A stretch of DNA of 64,000 bases from Brachypodium distachyon (GCF_000005505.3 NC_016131.3:63225355-63289354), one strand, 5' to 3'. Numbered from the stretch's first letter, positions 24,001 through 35,616 are shown. Notes: generated by a model from the letters alone, not told the origin. A program made the numbers and translations.

Positions 24001-24044
24001 AGATGCAATGCTCATGTAAAAGTTTGAAATTTTGGGATGTTACA
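21017..24044 (-). mobile_element. 3.0-kb solo LTR nested in Gypsy element 1, flanked by GGCCC
   Basis: On the minus strand it starts TGTAACATCCCAAAATTTC at 24044 and ends GGATCGCTTTA at 21017. Exact GGCCC copies flank it (21012-21016 and 24045-24049). The related copy at about 59290-61810 ends in CGCTTCA, so the final CA has mutated to TA here. The interior has a GC-rich stretch (23210-23560) and AT-rich parts but no retroviral domain, as expected for an LTR. A very long LTR is typical of LARD-type or other non-autonomous grass elements; I cannot name the family. Confidence 0.75.
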
Positions 24045-24308
24045 GGCCCGCGATTCAACTTGCCGGCCGGCGCGGGCGACACCGTGGCCACTCGCGCGAC
24101 TGGCTCCGGCACTGGGAGCCGCCGGCCCTCTCAGCCGGTTGTCCCCCGACGGGCGACGAGGCGGGGGCGGCAGCTGCGACTGCTGCGCTCGTGAGGGCTC
24201 AGGGTTCTCCTGAGCCCGTGACGCGGGCTGCGCGTCGTGCGATCGCGTGTGTGCCGCTGGGGCTTCACGCGGGTCGATCCGGGAGTCGCCTGCCCACTTA
24301 GGAGGCAT
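24045..24308 (-). pseudogene. Gypsy element 1 gag start, interrupted
   Basis: A minus-strand frame starts at ATG 24306-24308 (MPPKWAGDSRI...) soon after the PBS, the place expected for gag. It is cut by the nested solo LTR after about 88 codons. The composition is Pro/Arg/Ala-rich and no capsid motif is reached. Confidence 0.5.
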
Positions 24309-24396
24309 GGCGGCTGGCTCCGCTGTTGGGGTAGACGATGCCGATGTTGACGTAGACGACGGCGCCGACGGTCACCGGCAAGCTCTCCTCTCGCGC

Positions 24397-24414
24397 GCCC
24401 TACCCGGCGCGCCA
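24397..24414 (-). other. Primer binding site of Gypsy element 1
   Basis: Two bases inside the 5' LTR end (CGACA), the minus strand reads TGGCGCGCCGGGTAGGG. The TGG start is the complement of a tRNA CCA end and marks the first-strand primer site. The matching tRNA is not assigned. Confidence 0.6.
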
Positions 24415-24416
24415 GA

Positions 24417-25281
24417 TGTCGTAGCATGGGGCTTTGACACCGGGGGTGCGTGGGCACCCCCTTTTAGGTTCGGCAGTGGGCTGCGGGGATCGCTCCGGCA
24501 ATCGCTGGCGGGGCCAATGCAAAGTGTAAAACCCTACGGTGCAAAACTCTACGGTGTAAAAATCGTACGTCCTGCTTCTGAGTTTTTATTAGCCAAAGAA
24601 CTAGGGTTTACAGGTTGCCGGGGGGAGTCCCCGGGTCCTCTCTCTTTTCGGCTAAGTGCCGCTTGCTATTTCAGGCTATCGCCAGTAGTGAACTATGTGT
24701 TGGTCCAACCCCTTGGACCGTTGGCGGGGGTCCTCCTTTTATACTAAAGGGGATGACACAGGTGCCATGGTGCATGGGTGACAAATGGCGAGCAGTGAGG
24801 TAGGGCAGCTCCTCCTGAGTGCGCTGGCTTGCATGCAAACCAGGTAGCCCTGCAGCTAGGGGTCTAGGCGCCTGAAATTTACCCAGGCGGGTCACTGTTG
24901 GCCGAAAGGATAGGGAATCCCGTTTTGGTCGGAGCATTAAATGCTGGCGTGTGCTTCACTCCTCGGCCTGACGAAACCTGCGTGCGGCATGCCCGCTGAG
25001 GCGCCACGTGGCGCCGGTGTTGCTCCCGCTCGCTCTTACCTTCACAACGGTTGCTTGCGCCCAGGAACACTCTCCCGACAAGTGAACTTCCCGGGAAGTG
25101 TGCAGGCGGGATTCCTCCTGCTGCCCCGCAAGGCAAACCCCCGCAACCCGGCCAGCCCTGCCGGGCTGGCGACTTGCCGGGCATCTCGCGCGGAGCTGCC
25201 CGGGGCGCGATCCTTCCGGGGAACAAGCGAGGTGGCCATGCGTCACGCAACGGTGGCACCCCGGGTGCCACTGGTGCGACA
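24417..25281 (-). repeat. 5' LTR of Gypsy element 1
   Basis: This matches the LTR at 9915-10804, with terminal TGTCGC...CGACA on the minus strand. It is about 25 bp shorter because of small indels near its 3' end. Confidence 0.88.
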
Positions 25282-26232
25282 TTATATAATAAGAGGAGCG
25301 TAGTAATTTAATATGTGCTCTCTTTTTGCACGCCCTAGCCACCACTTTTCTAGTTTGCGATGCTTTCGGCTTCCCTATTTCAGTGACCCCTTGCACCGTC
25401 GTCCAGGAGAGCAGGTCTCTGAAATCGTGTCGTTTGTGATCCTATACCAAGAGAGGGTTGGTAAGATTGTGGGAAGCGTAATCACACGATTGTTTACTTT
25501 TGTACGACTACTTCCTCGAAAATGGTCTTTGTAGCAAAATCGACATGGTCAACATGACCAAGGCCAACACCTTTGGCGATGACGATATCATACCGGCACC
25601 ACCAGCAGCAGCGACCACCACCACTGGCGCGATTGCCAGGTGCTTCTTTCAACATCAGATAGTTTTACAGTTACTCATCCTTCTATTAGATTTGAGTTGT
25701 TGTATTCATTGGTCATGGAGTGCAGAACATCTAATTCATATATTTTTATCTGATTTGCTTAAATTAATCAAAATTTTCTATATGCTCACACTGGATCGTC
25801 TCCTTTCAAGAAGAGTTACCGCGCACCGGCATCTAGGTGGTGCTTTGCATGAACACTGGCCGCTAACTTGCTCCACTAGATAACGAGATTATTTATCTGA
25901 TTTGTTTTTTTTATAATATATCGTATTTGGTTGAACTAATCAAAATTGTCTGTTTTTCACACCGGATCGTCTCCTTTCAAGGAGTGTTAACGCGCATCCG
26001 TTTCTTGGTTGACCATTAGCCGCTAACTTGCTCCACTAAACAACTAAAGGAGACATCGAAATATCGAAAAACCCAATCGTCAAGTACGCACCCCATGCAG
26101 TACGCGGTCACATCAAAAGATGGAGTTCACACACTGATTTACCTCCTCCATGTCAGGTTGCTTCACTAAACAACTAAAGGAGAAATCGAAATATGGAGGA
26201 GCCAGATAGGAAGTACAGTACTACCCATCATT
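25282..26232. repeat. Spacer between the two Gypsy elements, with direct repeats
   Basis: Two imperfect direct repeats of about 140 bp are visible (about 25745-25880 and 25895-26040). Both contain ATCTGATTTG, CGGATCGTCTCCTTTCAAG or a variant, and CCGCTAACTTGCTCCACTA. A third partial copy (26150-26200) repeats CACTAAACAACTAAAGGAGA. A short Asp/Ala/Thr-rich open stretch near 25545-25640 could be an exon fragment but is not recognised. Confidence 0.5.
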
Positions 26233-26237
26233 AGTCT

Positions 26238-26654
26238 TGTTTATTCATGTGAGAGTGAATGGTACATGCCCCCATCGTGGGTATCTATAGCCTAGGGGTC
26301 CATGACAAAAGACCATGGCTACACTTGAGGGAGAGAGAAAAATGGGGCAAAATGGTAAAAGTAGCTCCTTTGGTCCATATCTTTTGTGTGCACCATGAGA
26401 GGGAAGTGAGGGATGGTCCATGGTCCACCATGGACCAAAAGTCTAATCCCACACCTTTCTTGCTCTCTACTCTAGCTCATTTGACCATTTGACCATGGCA
26501 TGAGAGGTTTGACTTGTTGACTTGTCTTCCTTTGTCACGTAGGATTGACCGCGCCACTTGGGCGTCTTGACTCGTGCTTTGGAAACGTTGACTTGGTCAT
26601 CGCCACGTAGGATTTACGGCTCGGCCCATATAAGGATTTTATTTTACTACAATA
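26238..26654 (-). repeat. 3' LTR of Gypsy element 2, shortened
   Basis: The right part matches the 5' LTR, sharing GAGGGAGAGAGAAAA, TCCATATCTTTTGTGTGC, the repeated TTGACTTG...CACGTA blocks and TAAAATAAAATCC. At 417 bp it is much shorter than the 759-bp partner, so an internal part is missing or replaced. A minus-strand CAAGGGGGC polypurine tract lies just beyond 26654. Confidence 0.75.
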
Positions 26655-28640
26655 GTAGCCCCCTTGAGCTGGAGGCATTGAGAATGCCTTCGGGTCAAAC
26701 TTCAATGCGAGACCTTTGATCCCTTATCTTGTTCTTGGATTCACGATGGTACCTTGGATGGATTCCCTGGCGGGCTCCCTTGTGAGAAATAGAGGTACTT
26801 GGTGTTTTTCCTACAAAGAACAGGATCCTTGGAGGCGTTGCGGGGAAATTCCATGCCCGCGGCGAATTTCTCTGCGAGAAATCGAGTTTTGGGGGATATT
26901 TTAGCAAAAACCGGGACCTTAGGGGCCTCTCTGCGAGAAATCCGGTGTCCCGGTGGACTGTTCTGCAAAAATCAGGGGCCCTGCGGGCCTCCCCGAAATT
27001 TCCAGGGTCTTATTGGCAATTTCTCCCAAAATCTTGGGTTTTTTTGCACTTTTCCGCGGGTCTTGTCGGTCGCACGGGCTAGCCGGGCCGTCCTGGCGCA
27101 TGCGCGGATGCGGACTGGGCCGGCCTTGCGCGCACAGTTTTTTTTTAATTTCGGCCGTTAGTTGGGCCGCTCCTGGGCCGTGGCCTGGTTTGGCCCGATA
27201 CCGGTTCGCAACTTAAGTCGCGCGATCGGACAGCTCTGGACAAAAGGGCGCCCTAGATCCAAGGGTTGGGGACCCTTATTCCTCCCCCGTTCGGGAAAGG
27301 GAAAGGTGGCCGGAGCCGACCACCTTTTCTCCATCCTGGGCGAAATGACGTCGGCGAGGGTGACGCCGGGGCTCGCCGTTCAGTCGGGGCGGCCAGGGGA
27401 GCCCCCCTTCCTCCTTTTCTTCCCTCCTTTTTCTTTGGCAAAGTTGGGCTTCTTGTCTCTTCCTTGCTTTGGACAGTGCACAGGACGACGATGTGTCGCC
27501 CCGCCATTGGCCTGACCCGGACGCATACGAGCTCCGGCGGCCTATAAAATGGAACCCCTGGGTATTGAGGAGGCTCACACCATGCTTGTTTGATTTGCCC
27601 GGCTTCGAAGACGAGTTCGGCAGCGCCCGACATTTCTTCGAGAGGTTGGTGTTTGTAGGAGCCTCGCAAGGGCACTAGCCACTCTTTAGCAGCGATTGAG
27701 GTCGCGTTGGTGGCTAAGGAGCCGCCGCGGAAGCTTCTCGTCGTCGAGTCCTCGTCGAGACGCGGAGCGCGCCCGAGGCCGCTAGGAGTGAGGTGCCGGT
27801 CGTGCCTTCAAGTGCAGCCGGGAGACCCTCGTCGTCGGCCCTGCTCTTCTTGCTCTTGTGGAGGTGAGGGCGGCCTTGTGGCGTCATTCCCTGTGTCTTC
27901 TAGGTGCCGGCAATCCTTGCGGGCACGCGGTCGAGCACCTTTGGTGCGTCATGGCTTGGCAAGGGCGTGGGCATGGCCAGGCGCGACGCAGGCGCGCGTG
28001 TTCTGCGGGAGCGACGACGGCGAGGCCAGACGGCGCGTGACACGAGCGCGGCGCGGTGACGCGAGCGCGCGGGCGCGGGCGCGAGGGCGCGGGCGTGAGG
28101 GCGCGGCGAAGCAGGTGCGCGGACGCAGGTGTGAGGACGTGGTGCTGCTACACGGCACGCGAGAGCGGGCGCGGCCTTGGTCCAGCGGGTCGCGGCGTGC
28201 GAGAGCGGGCACGAGCGCGGACGGGGTGCTGCGAGACGGCGCGCGGCGTGGGCGCGGTCTTGGTGCAGCGGGTTGCAGCGCGCGAGAGCGGGCGCGAGTA
28301 TAGGCGCGGCGAGGCGTGCGCGCGGACGTAGGCTGGGACTGGGCGCGGCAGGGCGGGCGCGCGGACTGGGCGCGCGAGCATTCCGTTGAACGCCCGAAGG
28401 GCGCGGGCGGCAGCCCGCCCTACCGTCCTCTTCCCTTTTGCTCCTTTTGTTTTTTTTACGCGGGTGGGCCGAGGAGCGAGCGGGCCGGCGGCCCGTGGAG
28501 CTGCGTCCTCTTCTTTTTTGTTTTTGCGGTGCGGAACGGGGACTTTGGCTCCAGGCCCGTAGCTTCCCTTCTTCTGCCGATTCTTTTCGGAACCTAACCT
28601 TATTTGGCTTATCCTTGGCAGATCTTTTTTTGCAGGTGAG
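26655..28640 (+). other. GC-rich leader upstream of the antisense ORF in element 2
   Basis: No domain is found. 26820-27060 contains low-complexity lines of the type CTGCGAGAAAT...CCGG. 27710-28390 is extremely GC-rich with degenerate GCGCGGGCGCGAGGGCGCGG-type repeats, and its long open frames on both strands are compositional. It ends in CTTATCCTTGGCAG, TTTTTTTGCAG, then the ATG at 28641, so an acceptor-like site precedes the ORF. Confidence 0.4.
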
Positions 28641-30982
28641 ATGGCGGGACCCGATGTCGAGCGTCTGGTTGGTGAGCCGTCGAGGGGGTTTTCCGCGACG
28701 CAGCTTGCGACGAACCAACCATCACGGAAGAAGAAGGTCTCCTTCCGCCCTCATGGTGGCCCTCCCTTGATTCCGACAGCGCCGGTGGACGGCGGAGGTT
28801 GGGCACACGGCCACCTTCTCCCTTCATCGATGAGCCCCGAGGATCTTGCCCAACTGGAGGAGGTGGGATACTTCCCCAAGGGGGACGGTATCCTGCCCGA
28901 TGGCGAGGAGGTGAGGCTCGACCAGCGGCGGCGTCCGGGATGCATCGTGGCATTCTCGGCTTGGTTCCACGCCGACCTGTGTGTGCCTGTTCACCCCTTC
29001 TTGCTGGAGTTCCTGGAGATGTACGACATCGAGTTGGCCCAGCTTCACTCGTTGACGATCGTGAGGTTGAACGTTTTCAGGTGGCTGTGTGAGACGGCGC
29101 TTCATGAGGAGCCTTCGATGAAGCTTCTGCTCTTCTACTTTACTGTGGAGGTGAGGGAGCTGCTCACTCCGGACGGCTTTGCTCTGAGCACCTTTGGTTC
29201 GGTGAACCTGAGGCTTCGTTCCGGCTTTGGGGACGACTTCCTGCTCATGCCGGGGAAGAGTGCGGACAAGTTGTTTGTCAAGTGGGAGTCCCAGTGGTTT
29301 CTTCTTCGGGCTTCGAAGACCCGTCTTCGGCGCACGGGTGATCTTCCTCGGCACTCTGGGGCCGGAGGTCTCAGCGAGGTGTCTCACCCCGACGATCCTC
29401 GATCAGCCGACCTCTGGAAAGTGGCCAAGATCAAGGAGGTGTCCGCCGAGAGGAGCTTTCGTGACCTCATGGAGGAGATGGTGATGGCGGGACGCTTCAT
29501 GATGATGAGCCGTCCGAGGTCCGAGATTGGGATCCCTTGATCTTTCCGTCCTCCACAGCTTGTCACCGCACGTGAGTGGCGCCCCTCTCCCCTTCGTGCT
29601 TTGCTTGTTTTCCCTTGTGAAGGTACTTAAAAAATTTTACTTGTCATTTTTCAGCGACGTTTTCCGAGGAGAGGGCGGCGTTGTGGGCCGCACAGCTGAT
29701 AGGTCTGCACGGCGGACCGGAGCACCGCGACTACGAGACCAAGATCAGTGAGGGGGGATGCCACAACATCATCGCGAGGTGCTTCGGGAAGATGGTGCCG
29801 GTGCGACAGGACCCGAAGCTTGGTCGCCTTCTCCGAGTGGGCGATCGCTACTCCCGCTTAGCCACACCATCGATGTTGGCGGTGAGGTCCAAGTTGCGGG
29901 ACTCTTGCGGGAAGGCGAAGGAGGGAATGCGGTGCTGCGCTTGGCGGTGCCTGTCGCGCCGGTTCCCATGATACCTCATCCCTCGAGTGGATGCAAGAGA
30001 AAGGCTCCCCTGACTCCTTCTCCTTCTCTTGACTACGCCCCAACGGATTCGGCAGATCCTGTCGTGGGCGAGTCGAGGTCCCCCCTGAGGGTGACCTTGG
30101 ACTTGCACATGAAGGGGAAGATTGGACTTGAGCAAGTTCTTCATCCTTCAAGTCACGAGGTTGAGGCTTTCACTCGCGAGACGGGGCTTCGGCTTCGGAG
30201 GCCGTGGGCGCCCTTCCTGCCCTTAAGACTCAGGTGGGGGCGCTTTCCGCTGCTTTGGTCGCGGAGATGTCCAAGTCTACCCTTGCTTTGAGCGAGTTGG
30301 CTTCGGAGAGGGTGCGTCACGAGGCCGTGGAGGCCGAACTTTCTCGCGTTTCGGCGGAGCTAGCGGCCGCGGAGACTAGGGCTCGACTTGCTTAGGAGCG
30401 CCAGAGGGACGAGATTGCGAGGACCCGTCGAGTTGAGGAGGACTTGGTGGTGTCCAACCTTGATAGGGAGTATGCCCGCGCGGAGGCTGCTTCCCTCAAG
30501 GTGGAGTTGGCCCGATGCTTGCTCCTCGTGCTCGTTCTCCTCCGGATCGTCGTCCCGAGGTGCTTTCGCTTTTGCTTGCCCAGGCCACCGAGATTCGGGA
30601 GACGATGACTTGCTTGAGGAGTGTTCCCCAGCTGGATCTTCCTCCGTGTTGCACGGTGGATGAGGCGAGCAGGGTGCTTACTTCCCAGGTGGACCTCATT
30701 GAGCCTACCGTGAAGATATGCCTCCTGAGTACGGGTGCCCGACTTGTTTCGTCGGCGGTTGCGGCAGTCCTGGACGGCGGTGCTGGGATGAGTGGGCTTG
30801 AGGGTGAGATGTCTCACAGGGCGAAGAAGTTTCTGGCAGACCAGGGTGCTCCTCTTCGTGCTCAGGCTCGACGCTTTGTGCGTTGCCTTGAGCCCGCTCT
30901 TCGAGGTGTGAGACTCATCGCCCTCGGAGGTGGTGATGTACCTCCGCTGCTTACTTATGCGATGTTGCATATCTCCACTTGA
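28641..30982 (+). pseudogene. Antisense extra ORF of Gypsy element 2 (Transposase_28-like)
   Basis: Exon 1 (28641-29571) encodes MAGPDVERLVGEPSRG and then the core GCIVAFSAWFHADLCVPVHP and LHSLTIVRLNVFRWLC. It aligns in layout with the ORF of element 1. A GTGAGT donor (29572) and TTTTTCAG acceptor (29654) bound an 83-bp intron, and the frame rejoins as FSEERAALWAAQLIG. A TGA at 29538-29540 (probable CGA) and a TAG at 30393-30395 (probable CAG) interrupt it, and there is a frameshift near 29860 and another in the coiled-coil region (30204-30560). The C-terminal part (30550-30982) ends VPPLLTYAMLHIST. Function is unknown. Confidence 0.65.
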
Positions 30983-31052
30983 CTTAGCCTCATGACTAGC
31001 ATGTTTAGGCTCTTAGTCGTAGAGGTTGTAAGGCGGCTTTTTAGTTGTGTTT

Positions 31053-31172
31053 CATGCTTCACTATGTAGTCAACATTATCAGAAATGTTAACTTAGCTCA
31101 GCATGTATTTCTCATGTTTCACCATGTAGTCGACATTATCGGAAATGTTAACTTGGCTCAAAATGTGTTTCT
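31053..31172. repeat. 60-bp tandem duplication
   Basis: Two 60-bp units start CATGCTTCACTATGTAGTC (31053) and CATGTTTCACCATGTAGTC (31113). They sit in the non-coding gap between the antisense ORF and the end of pol. A 20-bp repeat (GTACTATATTTCTTT) follows near 31175-31210. Confidence 0.75.
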
Positions 31173-31923
31173 TGGAGTACTATATTTCTTTCTTGTGAAG
31201 TACTATATTTCTTTAGTTTATACAGCTCGCGATCGTTCGCTATGATTGCACTTTTGTGTCATCAATTGCTGTCGCCGTTGAGATACGACTCGGCTTCAGC
31301 GCCTTAGGCCATGGTTACGAGCCACGGGTCCTAGTACCCTTGTGAGGGTCGCTATCGATATGACGGTAGTGATCCGGACATTTTGACCTGCCGTTCGGGA
31401 AATTTCATGCAGAATTTTCCCTCTTCGAACTTCAGGAAGCTATGCTTTCCCGCGATTATTATGGAGCCTTAACCTGGTTACTATCATGCAGGCCCGTGCG
31501 CGACGTCTCGCATACGGGTAGCACGGTTCTCCGAGGTAAGTAAGCTCATGCATAACTCGCTTATTTACCGTTCTCCTTAAATGCGTTTTAAGGAGCTTCC
31601 GACCCTTGGGGAACTTGGTTCTACTTGGCGGATGGTCTCAAGGCACGCTAGGATCCGCCAAGGAACAAGTCGCTAGTAGCGACCTATGTCCGTGGACATT
31701 CTTTAGAGGATGCTTGGGCCCACGGAGGCCTTTCCGCGTTCCTCGGTGAGCGGCACAGGGGCAATGGCTCTTTTTACGACGATGAGTTGTGTGAGCTGAC
31801 AAGTCTTAGGTAGACGCGGCCTCGTTGGCGCTTACGATCCCTCAAAGTTTCGTAGGGAAACGGCCGGTTGGGCTCTGATAATCTTTTTTCGGGAGCGGCA
31901 AGGATTGCCCTTGAAGGTCCTCC

Positions 31924-33204
31924 TTAGGCGTAGAAACGCCGGAGCCTGTCGCCATTCCAGGCATGGACAAGATTTTGCCCTTTCATATTCTCGAGGTGGT
32001 ATGCACCATTTGCCAATACTGCGGTGATGCGGTATGGTCCTTTCCATTTAGGGTCGAGTTTGTGCTGGAGCTTTCGGTCGACGTTCTTTTTCAGCACGAG
32101 ATCTCCTTGGGAGAAGGCTCGTTCCCACACTCTTGTGTTGTAGAAGCATGTGGCGCTTTGCTCGTAGACGGCGTGCCTCATGAGGTCTTTGTCACGAGCT
32201 TCTTCCACAAGATCGATAGCCGTCTTGTGATGCTCTTCATTTTCGATGAAGGCAATTGGGGTGGCTTCTTGGAGCCTTTCGACCCGAGGTGAGCGGAACT
32301 CGACCTCGGCGGGAAGAACTGCTTTGGCTCCAAACACCAAAGAGAATGGTGTTCGGCCCGTGGAATGGCTTACGGAGGTGCGTATGCCCCAAACCACGCT
32401 AGCGAGTTCATCTCCCCATGCTCCCCTTGCTTTGCTAACTGTGTGCTCTACTCTTCGGCGGAGTCCTTGGAGGATTAGTCCATTTGCCCTTTCGCATGCG
32501 CCATTGCTCTTGGGGCAAGCTACGAATGCGAAGTGCAGCTTGATCTCAAGGCATTCGTAGAATTTGATGAATTCCGCACAGTTGAACTGTTTGCCATTGT
32601 CCACGATTAGCTCTCGCGGGACTCCATATCGGCATATGACGTTTTCCCAGAAAAAAATTTGAACGGCCTGTGACGTGATCTTGCCGAGCGGCGCTGCTGC
32701 TATCCATTTGGAGAAGTAATCAATCGTCACCACGAGGTATTTGCAGCCCCCGTTGCATGCGGGGAAAGGCCCGAGAAGGTCCATTCCCCAGCGTGCAAAT
32801 GGCCATGTTATCGGGATATTCTTCAGAGAAGTCACGGGCACATGGATTGACTTAGCCATTTTCTGGCAAGCTTCGCATTTCCGCAATATGGTGATTGCGT
32901 CTTGCACCATGGTGGGCCAATAGAATCCCTAACGTAAGGCTTTTGCCGCGGTGGCTCTTGGCACAAGATGGTGGCCGCATATTCCTGAATGGATTTCTAG
33001 GAGGAGCTCGGCTCCCTGGTCAGGAGTTATGCACTTAAGCAATGCGGCCGCTCCTTTCTTTTGTACGATGCTGTCGAGGAGGACATACATCTTGGCTTTT
33101 GCAAGCAGAGTTTTGGCGCTCGGGCCTTCTGCTTCTTCGTCCGCTTCGCCTTTCAAGGCGCGGACAATCTGTGTCATCCAAGAGGGTGGAGCGTCGATGA
33201 CCAT
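31924..33204 (-). pseudogene. Gypsy element 2 integrase
   Basis: The minus strand carries GHHLVPRAT and KCEACQK of the HHCC zinc domain. The catalytic core follows (GMDLLGPFP, IVDNGKQFN, SNGACERANG supplying D, D and E), then the C-terminal end WNGDRLRRFYA with its stop at 31924. A TAG at 32926-32928 interrupts the zinc domain just before GFYWPT. Otherwise the frame is open over the core. Confidence 0.85.
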
Positions 33205-33385
33205 GTTGGTCTTTGAAGCTTCGTCAAGGGCGTCGGCTTCTTCCTTTATGGATGGGGCGTGAATTACTTCAAAGAATGCACTGGGTGGTAGCGGTTCTTT
33301 TGAACCGGCCGTTGGGGCTATCCTGTCGGCCAGGTGATTTTCTCCTCGCGGAATGCTCGTGCCTCCATACCCAAGAAATACCGTT

Positions 33386-35562
33386 TCATCTTCGAACTTC
33401 TTCGATATATTTCTTCATCCTTTCATCAAGGCATTGATATGACTGGTCCATTTGGTTTATCACCAGTTGGGAGTCTCCTTGGATGAGAAGGCATCGGACT
33501 CCCATGGCCTTGGCCAGTCGAAGCCTGAGAAGTAGCGCCACATATTCCGCCATATTGTTGGTGGCATTGAAGTCAAGATGGGCGGCGTACTCCAAGATCT
33601 TGCCTTCGGGGCTGATGAGTATGACTCCGGCCCCGGCGCCGTCGAGGCGCTTGGAGCCATCGAACCTCATTATCCAATGTGGTTCAGGGGGCTCGATTTT
33701 TGATGCGATTTCTTCGGGCGGGGTTAGTGGAGCATGCCACTCGGCCACAAAGTCAGCTAGGACTTGGGATTTTATGGCCGTTCTTGCCGTGAGTTCTAGA
33801 GAGAAAGGGGCCAATTCCTTTGCCCATTTGGCAATTCTTCCGGTGGCTTCCTTATTGCCGAAGACTTTCTTGAGTGGAAAGGTAGTTGGCACCATGATGG
33901 TGTGGCCCATGAAGTAATGCGGAGTTTTCGAGAGGCCATGAGGAGGGCGTATGCGATCTTCTCGATCTGGGTGTATCGACCCTTTGCTCCTCCCAAGGCT
34001 TCGCTCACGTAATATTCCGGGCGTTGTGACCCGTCTTCCTCCTTCTGCTGCGCTTACGGTGACCGGGGTCGCGGCAAGGTACAGGAGCAAAGGCTCCCCC
34101 TGCTTTGGGCTCGTGAGAAGCGGAGGGGTCGACAAATAGGTCTTGAGCTCTTCGAAGGCCCTTTGAGCTTCGTCGGTCCACTCAAAGTTGTCGAGGCTTC
34201 TCAAGGCTTTGAAAAAAGGAAGACCCTTCTCGGCTGACCGGGCGATGAATCGTCCCAAGGCCGCCATTCTTCCTGCTAGGCGTTGCACATCTTTGACGGA
34301 GCGAGGAGACTCCATCTCCATGATGGCCCGGATTTTCTCCGAGATGGCCTCGATCCCTCGTTGAGAAACGAGGAAGCCCAAGAGTTTCCCTCCTCGAACT
34401 CCGAATGCGCACTTCTCCGGATTGAGCTTTACGCCGTACTTGCGGAGGTTGTCGAAGGTTTCTTACAGGTCCTAGGGATGGGTCTTCGCAATTTGACTTT
34501 TGATGACGGCGTCATCAACGTAGACTTCGGCGTTTCTCCCCAATTGTTCCTTGAGGATGAGGCTGACGAGGCGTTGAAGGTTGCGACGGCGTTCCTCAAA
34601 CCAAAAGGCATTCTGCGGTAGCAGAAGGTGCCGATGGGAGTGATGAAGCTGGTCTTTTCCTCGTCTTCCTTGGCCATGTGGACTTGGTGATACCCTGAAT
34701 AGGCGTCCAAGAAGCTCAACCTTTCGCATCCTGCCGTGGAGTCGACCAGTTGGTCGATTCGGGGGAGCGGGTAGTCGTCCTTGGGGCACGCTTTGTTCAA
34801 GTCGGTGAAGTCGACACACATTCGCCACTTGCCATTGGCTTTCTTTACCAAGACCGGATTGTCTAAACACTCGGGGTGCCAAACTTCTCGGATGAGACCG
34901 GCGTGGGAGAGTTTGGCTATTTCTTGCTTGATGACTTCGCTTCGCTCGGTGGAGAGTTTCCAAAGACTCCGCTTTACGGGAGCTTTGTCGGGTCTCACGG
35001 CGAGGCGATGTTCCATGACGTCGCGCGGGACTCCTCCCATGTCGGAAGGTGACCAAGCGAAGAGGTCAGAATTCTTCCGAAGCAGGTGGACGAGTTCCTC
35101 CTCGAGTTTACTCGGGAGGTCGGCTCCGATCTTCACCGTGCGCGTGGCATCATCTTGGGAGACGCGTACTTCCTTGAGTTCTCCTTCGGGGAGGGGCTTA
35201 GGGATGTAGCGCTCCTGGGGATTGGTTTCGGATGCTCCCGCGTTCGAAAGCATGTTAATACTCTTAGATGGTTCTCCCTTTTCGGCGCACTTGGTCTCGT
35301 GGCGGTAGAGTGTCTTTCTATCTGAAGATTGCTCGCCACGGACCGTTATCGCGACCTTCGGGCCTGGGATCTTCATGCACAAGAAGTTGTGGTGGACGGC
35401 GGCGCAAAGTCGGTTTAGTGTCGTCCTCCCGAGGGTGGCGTTAAAGGAGGCTCCCATATCCACCACGTCGAACCGTATGAGCTCGGTTCGATGATTTGTG
35501 GCGTCTCCGAAGGTTGTGAGGAGGTCCATTTGTCCGAGCGGCTGAATGGACTTCCCCGGCAC
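33386..35562 (-). pseudogene. Gypsy element 2 reverse transcriptase and RNase H
   Basis: RT reads FAWSPSDMGGVPRDV, KWRMCVDFTDLNKACPKDDY, FLDAYSGYHQVHM and YRRMPFGLRNA. It then changes frame, so the catalytic VYVDDAVIKS is found in a neighbouring frame (about 34500-34540). The connection domain (MGFLVSQRGIEAI, EKGLPFFKAL) and RNase H (MRFDGSKRLDGAGAG, TNNMAEYVALLL, GDSQLVINQ) follow, with further frame changes near 33950-34080. All domains are present but the frame is broken. Confidence 0.85.
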
Positions 35563-35616
35563 GAAACCGGTGAGGGGATAAAGGGATGGCTGCAGCGAAC
35601 CGTTCTTGTATCCCCC

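Larger units (their letters stand above)
9915..25281 (-). mobile_element. Gypsy LTR retrotransposon 1, defective, with antisense ORF and nested LTRs
   Basis: Both LTRs, a PBS, a PPT and flanks TTAGA/TTATA (4 of 5 matching) define the element. It is transcribed right to left: 5' LTR 24417-25281, PBS, gag start, protease, RT, RNase H and integrase (to 17448), then the plus-strand extra ORF (11153-14482), PPT and 3' LTR 9915-10804. Two later insertions split it: a truncated Copia LTR (about 14483-15722) and a 3-kb solo LTR (21017-24044). The capsid part of gag and the catalytic part of RT are missing and several stops are present, so it cannot move on its own. The LTRs differ by scattered substitutions and small gaps, which means the insertion is not recent. 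Confidence 0.9.

Noticed and set aside
27707..28718. Arg/Ala/Gly-rich ORFs of 200-270 residues on both strands
   Set aside because: This is degenerate GCG repeat sequence inside Gypsy element 2; composition alone keeps the frames open.
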